NCBI GenBank assembly: GCA_958402795.1
Contig: CATXUX010000021.1
Location: 1-57,146, forward strand
DNA: 57,146 bases
From: an uncultured Lachnospiraceae bacterium
Lineage (GTDB): Bacteria; Bacillota; Clostridia; Lachnospirales; Lachnospiraceae
Direction of reading: 5' to 3'
The notes beneath the pieces were generated by a model. The model saw only the letters and a program-made list of their open reading frames with translations, searched no databases and was not told the origin of the DNA. The translations under genes were made by a program, and so were the position numbers. Each line of letters begins with the position of its first letter. The stretch's first letter is position 1. This document shows, in pieces, positions 44,200 to 51,526 of the stretch.

Positions 44200-46329
44200 A
44201 TGAATGATGAAATGATTTTGCGTACGCTAAAGAACGATCCGGAACGGGGGATGTGCCTTCTGATGGAACAATATACGGGACTGGTCTGGAAAGTGATTTC
44301 CCTGCATCTGAATCTTCCCGAAGATATCCGGGAATGTACAAATGATACCTTTGCCGAATTTTATTTTCATCTCGACCGTTTTGACCCTGAAAAAGCTTCT
44401 CTGGCAGTCTGGCTGACAGCGGTTGCGCGGAATCTTGCCATCTCCCGATACCGGAAGGAGAACTCACGCAGGGTCTCTTCACTTCCACCCATGCTTCCTT
44501 ATGAGGATCAGCAGCTTGACCTCGCTGAAATTCAGGCAGACCTGGAACGGGCGCTTGCCTCACTGAAACCGGATGAGCTGCAGATTATCCGCATGAAATA
44601 CTACAATGGAATGTCTGTCCGTGAGATTGCGGACTCTCTGAGCCTGCCTTATGAGGCCGTAAAGAAACGACATCAGCGCACCATCTCAAAGCTGCGGCGC
44701 ATCCTGCTCGTGCTGCTTATGATTCTGCTACTGGGACTTTTGTCTGCATGTACTTACGAAATTCTGGTATACTATGAAATTATTCCGGATTTCATAACAG
44801 AGTTCTGGTACAATGAAGGATCTGACACCCCGGAAGATACAGTCGGCAGTGCAGAACCGCTTAATATTGAAACGGATATACCGGCGTCATTTTCTTCTGC
44901 TCCAGCACTTTCGGACACGGATGTTTCTCCCCCTGACAGTGAGCAGAACGATTCCGACAATATACAGAGTACGCAAGAAGACAGCGCTGTACAGGATTCT
45001 GTTCTCTCTTCATTTTCCGTAGTTCCGGGGTATGGAATCAACATGACCCCGGAGATTCCGGCTTACGTACTGTATGAAACCGTCTACGTTGAAAATGAAG
45101 CGTTGGAACTGACACTTTTGGACGCCTCCTGGCTGAACGGTTCTCTGCAGATCCGGCTGACCGCAGAGACAAAGGATCCGTCTGTCAGTATATATGACTA
45201 CTATCCGCAGGAACCCTATTCTCTTTCCTATAATGACCGAATATGGGAGAAATCCGAAGAAATTAACCAGTTGATAGAACAGCGTAAAGAAACGAAAGTG
45301 TTTTCCGAGGAATACGGTGAAATAACCATGTTCAGCAGCATTGTATACGGAATGACCTCGGAAGTTGCTTTTTCCGTTTCCGAACTGCCAAAAACAGAAG
45401 ACGGTGCGCTGGAGCTGACACTGACCACTCCTTACGGGATTCCGGTCACATTCACGCTTGTCTCTGCAATCGAGAAGTCTTTGGACAGCTATGCGTATCA
45501 GATTGGGGAACACGGCGGTCTGCTTGCCGTTCCCCGCCTGGAGGACGGCTCTTTGATTGTCGGCATTTATCCGATCGATACGGAGGACGATGACTACAGA
45601 TTCTATCCCGAACTGATCCACGGCATCATCAGTTATGACGATATGCCTACGGCTGATACCTGCCTGACAGTGACGAAGGACGACGGAACGGTATTGACCG
45701 GAACCTATTTTAAAAAAGACATGATACGCACGGATATGGATACCTTTTATGAATGGGATTTCGGTTCCGCCGGGCCTGGAACTTATACGCTGCATGTCCC
45801 TTATCTTTACCAGTTTACAACCGGGTCTGAGGATTTTGCGATTTCTCTCAACCTCCGTGATCTCACCTGGGAAGACCGGGAATATCCTGTCACCGGCGGC
45901 AGCATCCGTATTACAGACTGTACCTTGCTGGACCTCGGTGAAGGAGAACCGATCGATGGTACGCCCTATCACAAAAATAGCGGCTATACTTATTGGAAGG
46001 TCAGCCTGCAGTATACATCCGAAGATCCTAATCGCCCGATCACAAATTTTGTGTTCCGGCATAACTGCATACCGTTGAGCTACATTTTGGACGGCGGCGA
46101 TCCTGATTCCTATGATTATAGTGCCTCTTGGCTCATCGGCATTGGTTGTTTTTTATACAATCTGGATACCGACGCAGGTACGCTGGATCTCCTGCTTCCC
46201 ATCAATGAATCCTTGTACGACCCGGCTTACTGCCTGCTTACACTGACCGATGACTCCCTTGTCGCGTTTCCGCCTGCTGTCAATTACCGCTGGGAACAGA
46301 GCTTTGACCTGACCTTTACCGTAGAATAA
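44200..46329 (+). CDS. Membrane-tethered ECF-like sigma factor with large outer domain (fusion)
   Basis: 709 residues in one frame. Residues 1-165 are a complete ECF-type sigma factor: region 2 with DTFAEFYFHLDRFDPEKA and WLTAVARNLAISRYR, then region 4 with LKPDELQIIRMKYYNGMSV, REIADSLSLPYEAVKKRHQR. A TM helix follows at once (about 168-186), then an acidic Ser/Thr/Pro linker (about 205-270) and a beta-rich domain to the end, starting GYGINMTPEIPAYVLYE, which recalls the extracytoplasmic part of DUF4179-type anti-sigma proteins. The topology should be sigma inside, sensor outside. Release would need proteolysis or act by conformational change; inferred. It converges on pyrD with a shared terminator. 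Confidence 0.9.
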   Translation: MNDEMILRTLKNDPERGMCLLMEQYTGLVWKVISLHLNLPEDIRECTNDTFAEFYFHLDRFDPEKASLAVWLTAVARNLAISRYRKENSRRVSSLPPMLPYEDQQLDLAEIQADLERALASLKPDELQIIRMKYYNGMSVREIADSLSLPYEAVKKRHQRTISKLRRILLVLLMILLLGLLSACTYEILVYYEIIPDFITEFWYNEGSDTPEDTVGSAEPLNIETDIPASFSSAPALSDTDVSPPDSEQNDSDNIQSTQEDSAVQDSVLSSFSVVPGYGINMTPEIPAYVLYETVYVENEALELTLLDASWLNGSLQIRLTAETKDPSVSIYDYYPQEPYSLSYNDRIWEKSEEINQLIEQRKETKVFSEEYGEITMFSSIVYGMTSEVAFSVSELPKTEDGALELTLTTPYGIPVTFTLVSAIEKSLDSYAYQIGEHGGLLAVPRLEDGSLIVGIYPIDTEDDDYRFYPELIHGIISYDDMPTADTCLTVTKDDGTVLTGTYFKKDMIRTDMDTFYEWDFGSAGPGTYTLHVPYLYQFTTGSEDFAISLNLRDLTWEDREYPVTGGSIRITDCTLLDLGEGEPIDGTPYHKNSGYTYWKVSLQYTSEDPNRPITNFVFRHNCIPLSYILDGGDPDSYDYSASWLIGIGCFLYNLDTDAGTLDLLLPINESLYDPAYCLLTLTDDSLVAFPPAVNYRWEQSFDLTFTVE

Positions 46330-46378
46330 AAAGACAGGGGATGCCAAGTCCATCAAAACTTGTGACCCCCTGCTTTTT
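46328..46378. terminator. Bidirectional terminator between the sigma fusion and pyrD
   Basis: AAAAAGACAGGGG (46328-46340) pairs with CCCCTGCTTTTT (46367-46378) apart from one bulged base, around a 26-base loop. A- and T-tracts at the ends serve both converging genes. Confidence 0.7.
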
Positions 46379-46400
46379 ATAGGAATGGAACTACAATATT

Positions 46401-47330
46401 TCACTGTACGATTCCAACCATCTCCGCCACGCTTCGGAATCCCTGTCGTTCCATATACTCCGCGATACCGTCCACAATCTCCATCGTCACTGCCGGATTA
46501 TGGAAATTCGCTGTACCGACGGACACAGCATCTGCGCCTGCAAGAATCATCTCGATTGCATCTTCCGCCGTAGCAATGCCTCCCATGCCGATCACCGGAA
46601 TCCCGACCGCATGTGCTGCTTCGTATACCATGCGCACAGCAATGGGATGAATCGCCGGACCGGACACACCTCCGGTTTTATTTGCCAGAGCAAAGGTTTT
46701 CCGGTTAATGTCAATCTTCATCCCGGTCAGCGTATTGATCAGGGAAACCGCGTCCGCACCGCCTGCCTCCACAGCTTTTGCCATCTCCGAAATGCTTGTC
46801 ACATTCGGACTCAGCTTCATGATGACCGGCTGCGCGGCATATCTCTTTACTGCTTTTGTAATCTCCTCTGCTGCTTTCGGATTTTGTCCGAATGCGATGC
46901 CGCCTTCTTTGACGTTCGGGCAGGATATATTGATTTCCAGCATATCCACATCTTCATCTGCCAGACGTTCCACAACCTCACAGTAATCCTCGACAGACCT
47001 TCCGCACACATTGACAATAATCCTCGTATCATACTGCTTTAAAAAAGGAATATCACGCTTACAAAATACATCCATTCCCGGATTCTGCAGTCCGATGGCA
47101 TTCATCATCCCTGCGTTCGTCTCTGCCACACGCGGAGTCGGATTTCCCGGCCACGGAACGTTCGCCACGCCTTTCGTTGTCACAGCGCCAAGCCGGTTCA
47201 GCTCCACAAACTCCGAAAATTCCTCTCCGGAACCAAAGGTTCCCGATGCAACCGTCACCGGATTCTTCCATTCCACACCTGCAATATTCACCCGGAGATC
47301 TACTTGTTCTTTTCCATTCTGCCCGCTCAT
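46401..47330 (-). CDS. pyrD: Dihydroorotate dehydrogenase B, catalytic subunit
   Basis: 309 residues from ATG 47330 (GGTGGAG upstream). FMN enzyme oxidising dihydroorotate to orotate. The catalytic cysteine of class 1 enzymes is in EINISCPNVKEGGIAFG; FMN-binding GMGGIATAEDAIEMI and AVSVGTANF follow; KLSPNVTSI carries the lysine. Class 1B is shown by the adjacent pyrK. The ATG shares one base with the pyrK stop (TGATG). Confidence 0.96.
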   Translation of the reverse strand: MSGQNGKEQVDLRVNIAGVEWKNPVTVASGTFGSGEEFSEFVELNRLGAVTTKGVANVPWPGNPTPRVAETNAGMMNAIGLQNPGMDVFCKRDIPFLKQYDTRIIVNVCGRSVEDYCEVVERLADEDVDMLEINISCPNVKEGGIAFGQNPKAAEEITKAVKRYAAQPVIMKLSPNVTSISEMAKAVEAGGADAVSLINTLTGMKIDINRKTFALANKTGGVSGPAIHPIAVRMVYEAAHAVGIPVIGMGGIATAEDAIEMILAGADAVSVGTANFHNPAVTMEIVDGIAEYMERQGFRSVAEMVGIVQ

Positions 47331-48112
47331 CAAATCTCCACCTCCGTACTCAGAAATACCGGTCCATCCTTGCAGACACGTTTATTATGGACGTGGCTGT
47401 GCGCGTCCACCTCTGTCGACCGGCACACGCAGCCAAGACAGGCGCCGATCCCACATGCCATCCGTTCTTCCAGTGAAAGATAGCATACGATATCTTTTTC
47501 CTCTGCATATTGTTTGATTGCCCGCAGCATCGGCGTCGGCCCGCAGGCATAGATCACGTCCGCGTCCAGTGCATTTTCACGGATTGCATCCAGAACGTTT
47601 CCCTTCGTGCCAATGCTTCCGTCCTCCGTCGAGAGGAACATTTCCCCGTTCTGCTCAAATTCTGTCCGCAGGAAAGTCTGCGCGTCCCGGTATCCCACTA
47701 TGATCTGCTTTCTCTCACATGAAATCTGTTTTGCAAGCTCCAGGATCGGCGGCACACCGATTCCGCCGCCGATCAGGAATACCCGTTTTCCTTTTGCCGG
47801 TTCCAGCGGAAATCCATTTCCCAGCGGGCCGACAAGCGGAATCCCGTCCCCCGCCACCAGCCTGGAAAACTGTTCTGTTCCGGTATTCTTCCCGGTCACT
47901 CGGTATACAACCCGCAGCCTTCCCTGTTCCCGGTCGATCTCACAGATACTGATCGGGCGTGGAAGCAGCTTGCTTCCGTCCTGTGTATACATGGAAATAA
48001 ACTGTCCCGGTACGGCAGACGCTGCAGCATCCGTCCTGATCCACATGCTGAAAATTCCGTCTGCGATCTGCTCCTGAGAAATCACCTTTGCATTTTCTTT
48101 CTGTTTTGCCAT
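47330..48112 (-). CDS. pyrK: Dihydroorotate dehydrogenase B, electron-transfer subunit
   Basis: 260 residues from ATG 48112 with AAAGGAG upstream. Ferredoxin-reductase-like subunit that passes electrons from PyrD FMN to NAD. FAD-binding LLPRPISICEID, NAD-binding FLIGGGIGVPPILELAK, and the C-terminal [2Fe-2S] cysteines in ERMACGIGACLGCVCRS plus a final cysteine in RVCKDGP are visible. It is coupled to pyrD. Confidence 0.96.
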   Translation of the reverse strand: MAKQKENAKVISQEQIADGIFSMWIRTDAAASAVPGQFISMYTQDGSKLLPRPISICEIDREQGRLRVVYRVTGKNTGTEQFSRLVAGDGIPLVGPLGNGFPLEPAKGKRVFLIGGGIGVPPILELAKQISCERKQIIVGYRDAQTFLRTEFEQNGEMFLSTEDGSIGTKGNVLDAIRENALDADVIYACGPTPMLRAIKQYAEEKDIVCYLSLEERMACGIGACLGCVCRSTEVDAHSHVHNKRVCKDGPVFLSTEVEI

Positions 48113-48161
48113 CCTGCTCTCCTTTGCCATTTCCCGTCTCCACTTCCGTTTCCGTGCATCA

Positions 48162-49097
48162 TCACCGGCACGTTCTGCCCTCCAGCGCGCCTTTGATATC
48201 TTCTGTCATTGCCTCGACTGCCGCTCTGGACGCCTCGCCAAAGTTCTCTGCGCCATACTTCGCATAAGTCTCCTGCTTATAAGCCGCAATGATTCCCCGG
48301 GAAGAATTGACAATTGCACCCAGTCCGTCCTCATTGAAGAAATGCACCAGATCCTTGCCTTTGCCTCCCTGTGCGCCATATCCCGGTACAAGGATAAATG
48401 CCTTCGGCATCACTTTCCGCAGGATCTTCCCCTGCTCCGGATAAGTCGCGCCAACCACCGCGCCGACATAGCTGTATTCTTCTCCCATGCATTCCTCGCC
48501 CCATTCGGCCACCTTTTCCCCCACCAGCTCATACAGCGGTTTCCCGTCGATCAGCCGATCCTGAAATTCGCCGCTGGACGGATTGGACGTCTTGACCAGC
48601 ACAAAAATTCCCTTCTTCTGTTCTTTACACACATTGATAAACGGCTTCACACCGTCTGAGCCAAGATAGGGATTCACTGTTGCGAAATCCTCTCCAAACG
48701 GTACATATTCCTGACTTCCAACCTTTACCTTTCCAAGATGTCCCGCCGCATACGCCGCAGAAGTTGAACCGATGTCACCACGCTTGATATCTCCGATCAC
48801 AACCAGATCCTTTTCTCTGCAGTAATCTACGGTTTTTTGAAATGCCTGAAGTCCCGGAATCCCGAACTGCTCATACATCGCGATCTGCGGCTTCACAGCC
48901 GGAATCAGGTCATAGATATGATCAACGATCTCCTTATTAAACTGCCAGATCGCCTCTGCGGCTCCCTCCAGCGTCTCGCCATATTCTGCAAACGCCCTTT
49001 TTTGTACCTGATCCGGCACATAATCCAGCATCGGATCCAGACCGACCACAATCGGCGCTCCCGTTTTCTTAATCTTCTCTACCAGTTTATTGATCAT
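48162..49097 (-). CDS. pyrF: Orotidine-5'-phosphate decarboxylase, type 2
   Basis: 311 residues from ATG 49097 (GGGAGG upstream). Final step to UMP. The catalytic Lys-Asp array is in VVIGDIKRGDIGSTSAAYA; the N-terminal IVVGLDPMLDYVP is also typical. Length over 300 marks the type 2 family (shorter type 1 enzymes have about 240). It is the first gene of pyrF-pyrK-pyrD. Confidence 0.96.
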   Translation of the reverse strand: MINKLVEKIKKTGAPIVVGLDPMLDYVPDQVQKRAFAEYGETLEGAAEAIWQFNKEIVDHIYDLIPAVKPQIAMYEQFGIPGLQAFQKTVDYCREKDLVVIGDIKRGDIGSTSAAYAAGHLGKVKVGSQEYVPFGEDFATVNPYLGSDGVKPFINVCKEQKKGIFVLVKTSNPSSGEFQDRLIDGKPLYELVGEKVAEWGEECMGEEYSYVGAVVGATYPEQGKILRKVMPKAFILVPGYGAQGGKGKDLVHFFNEDGLGAIVNSSRGIIAAYKQETYAKYGAENFGEASRAAVEAMTEDIKGALEGRTCR

Positions 49098-49146
49098 GCT
49101 CTCTTTTCCTCCCAATTTCTGAATCTCTTTCCTATATTGTGAAGAT

Positions 49147-49164
49147 ATTTCCCGGAAATGTCAA
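49147..49164 (-). promoter_or_regulatory. Candidate pyrF promoter with overlapping palindrome
   Basis: On the minus strand TTGACA (49164-49159) is a perfect -35 box. It overlaps by one base a 13-base palindrome, ATTTCCGGGAAAT (49159-49147). A -10 box is only weakly matched downstream (CAATAT/TATAGG). The palindrome position would suit a repressor. No PyrR-type attenuator stems were seen in the 63-base leader. Confidence 0.4.
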
Positions 49165-50453
49165 GTAATTTCCTGCTTATCCGCGATCTTCAAAAATACA
49201 AATCCCAGCGCGAAGAAAACCGCAAGGCACGCAACCGCCGTATTGATCGTTCCACCGTTCAGCTTTACCACAGCGATCACTGCGGAGCCGATAAAAGACG
49301 CGCCTTTCGAGAAGATATCATAGATCCCGAAATATTCTCCTGAATTTTCTGCCGGAATGATCCGGGAATAGTACGAACGCGACAGTGATTGGATCGAACC
49401 CTGGAAGCAGCCTACACCAAATGCCAAAACAGCAAACTGTACCAGCGTTTTTAATGTAAACGCATAAAGGCAGAGGACAAAATATCCGGCAATACATACA
49501 AGGATCAGTGTGACAGTATCGTATTTCTGGGACAGCTTCGCAAACACAAGTGCGCCGCCAAATGCCACCACCTGAGTCAGCAAAAGAAAGATGACCTGAC
49601 CAACCGTATTCAGATTCAGGTCTGTTCCGATATTGATACAGTTATCAATGATCGTACCGACTCCGTCGATATACAGGAAAAAACCGATCAAAAAGAACAT
49701 GACTTTTTTGTCTTTTCTCACGATGTTCTTCAATGTGCCGAAGATCTTCGCAAACGCGCCGCGTACCGTATACGCTCCTTTTTCCACATAGTTCTTCTGC
49801 TTATAGTTTCGGATCAATGGAACTGTGACCGCCAGCCACCAGACTGCCGTAATGCCGAATCCGATGATACGGGATATGGTTTCCGAAAGGATTCCCAGCA
49901 TATCCGGTCCCAGTATGTAAGAAACCAGCGCAATGAGGAACGGAATGCAGGAACCGATATATCCCCACGCATAGCCATAAGACGAAACCTCATCCATCCG
50001 CTCTTCTGTGGTCACATCGTTCAGCATCGAATCGTAGATGGTCAGGGACGCGCTGTAGCAGATCCGCGTGATCACATAAAGTATGATAAATAACAGCCAA
50101 CTGCCTGCAAACCCATTGATCAGGCAGCCGATTGCACCAAGAGCCGTTACCGTGGTGAATAACATCTTTTTTGTCTCCCGCCGGTCGGCGACCACGCCCA
50201 GAATCGGTCCGAGCAGGGCGACGATCACCGTCACGACAGACAAGGCAATCGAATAATATGCGGTTGCCTCATCCGCCGTAATCTGTCCGGGAGCCGTTCC
50301 GATCGCCAGATTTTTAAACCAGATCGGGATCAGCGAACATGCAAGCATAGTAAACGCGGAATTTCCGACATCGTACAGCACCCATGCAAATTCCTCCTCC
50401 GTAAGATTGCAAAATACCTTTGTTTTATGTAAAACTTCAAATATCCGTTTCAT
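49161..50453 (-). CDS. MFS transporter, UMF1/Atg22-like family
   Basis: 430 residues with twelve predicted TM helices. The N-terminal TEEEFAWVLYDVGNSAFTML is the hallmark of the UMF1 family (vacuole effluxer Atg22-like); GPILGVVADRRETKK and CYSASLTIYDSMLNDV fit the MFS loop between TM2 and TM3 and later helices. Substrate unknown; amino-acid or nucleoside export has been suggested for relatives. Its ATG overlaps the stop of the preceding gene as TAATG, so the two are coupled. Confidence 0.9.
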   Translation of the reverse strand: MKRIFEVLHKTKVFCNLTEEEFAWVLYDVGNSAFTMLACSLIPIWFKNLAIGTAPGQITADEATAYYSIALSVVTVIVALLGPILGVVADRRETKKMLFTTVTALGAIGCLINGFAGSWLLFIILYVITRICYSASLTIYDSMLNDVTTEERMDEVSSYGYAWGYIGSCIPFLIALVSYILGPDMLGILSETISRIIGFGITAVWWLAVTVPLIRNYKQKNYVEKGAYTVRGAFAKIFGTLKNIVRKDKKVMFFLIGFFLYIDGVGTIIDNCINIGTDLNLNTVGQVIFLLLTQVVAFGGALVFAKLSQKYDTVTLILVCIAGYFVLCLYAFTLKTLVQFAVLAFGVGCFQGSIQSLSRSYYSRIIPAENSGEYFGIYDIFSKGASFIGSAVIAVVKLNGGTINTAVACLAVFFALGFVFLKIADKQEIT

Positions 50454-51271
50454 TACGCTGCCTCACTTTCTCTCTTTTTCCCGCCAAAGTCATATGCAAA
50501 GATCGGATCAAATGGTTTTTCCCCGGTCAGATACCCGTTAAAATCCCCGATAAATGCCTCTGCCCGCTTTTTGGCAGTCTCATATAATTCCAGCAGTTTT
50601 TGATTGCTGTCCTCGCACGCCGGGTTTCCTGCCGGATTCACGATCAGGCCATGCATTTCCTCGTAATTTCCCGTCGCTTTCAGGATTGCATATACAAAAT
50701 TTCTCTTCCTGTCCGTCTTTGCCAGCAGCATCTTGTTCTGAAAAATCATGCTGCGAAGCGCCTTGTAGACTTGTTTTTCTATTACGCCCGGATAAAACGG
50801 CGCAATGATCTTCGCATTTTCCATAGAAGGTTTGATGTGATCTGTGAGTACATGCGTAACCGGATCATATCCGTCTGCGAGCATCAGGCTTCGGTCAAAC
50901 TCCACTTCAATTTCTGTGTGACTGATGCCGCTTGCAGCAATCTTTTCATCCACATATCCATGACAGCTCACGTCGAGGGCAAAATGATTCAGCACTCCGT
51001 AGATATAAGACAGAGCAGCCTCTCTATTGTTACTTTCCCGGATTTTACCGCACGCCATTTCAAAAAAGCTGCGCCCGGATTTCCCATGAAGTCCGTAGCC
51101 GACCGCATTCACAGGATTGGAACCAAGCGCTCCATAATAAAAAAGAATATCCGGTCCATGAAGTCCGATCAGATATAATTCCGGCCATGCCTCAATGATC
51201 CTGCGTTCATCAAAACGTAAATTTTTACATACTTCCTTTCCCATACGATAATGCGCATACGTTGATGGCAT
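50453..51271 (-). CDS. Zinc-dependent phospholipase C-like protein
   Basis: 272 residues from ATG 51271 (AGGAGG upstream). The metal-binding histidine/aspartate pattern of the PF00882 family is present: MPSTYAHYRMG at the start, LIGLHGPDILFYYG, NHFALDVSCHGYVDEKI and SHTEIEVEFDR. There is no signal peptide, unlike secreted clostridial alpha-toxin, so it is probably an intracellular hydrolase of the family common in gut Firmicutes. Coupled to the MFS gene. It lies behind a hairpin-containing leader. Confidence 0.88.
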   Translation of the reverse strand: MPSTYAHYRMGKEVCKNLRFDERRIIEAWPELYLIGLHGPDILFYYGALGSNPVNAVGYGLHGKSGRSFFEMACGKIRESNNREAALSYIYGVLNHFALDVSCHGYVDEKIAASGISHTEIEVEFDRSLMLADGYDPVTHVLTDHIKPSMENAKIIAPFYPGVIEKQVYKALRSMIFQNKMLLAKTDRKRNFVYAILKATGNYEEMHGLIVNPAGNPACEDSNQKLLELYETAKKRAEAFIGDFNGYLTGEKPFDPIFAYDFGGKKRESEAA

Positions 51272-51292
51272 ATTGATTCCTCCTAACACTAA

Positions 51293-51336
51293 AATAGCCT
51301 CTCGGAATCTCCCTTACATGGAAATTCCCGGCTATT
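51293..51336 (-). promoter_or_regulatory. Hairpin in the leader of the phospholipase-like gene
   Basis: AATAGCC (minus strand 51336-51330) pairs with GGCTATT (51299-51293), followed by TT before the ribosome site. It might be a weak terminator or attenuator. The remaining 51337-51445 spacer shows no gene. Confidence 0.35.
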
Positions 51337-51445
51337 GAATTCTAATACGGAGCTATCCTACTGCATCCATGAAAAATCAAACACCACAGACATGTAAAAG
51401 ATAGATTAAATCTTTGTAAGCCGGACAGAAGACTTCGCTGCATAC

Positions 51446-51480
51446 AAAAAAAGGAAGATCTCCTCTTTCGGACATCTCCC
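51446..51480 (-). terminator. Intrinsic terminator of tex
   Basis: On the minus strand GGGAGAT pairs with ATCTTCC (one G-U) and is followed by seven T (51452-51446), 47 bases after the tex stop. Confidence 0.65.
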
Positions 51481-51526
51481 TGATTTTTTAATATGAAAAT
51501 GTAAATCGGCATTCTCTGCTCAGAGC

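Noticed and set aside
44740..44755. LSAC in the sigma fusion as a lipoprotein signal
   Set aside because: It lies at the end of an internal TM helix after 165 cytoplasmic residues, not behind an N-terminal signal peptide.
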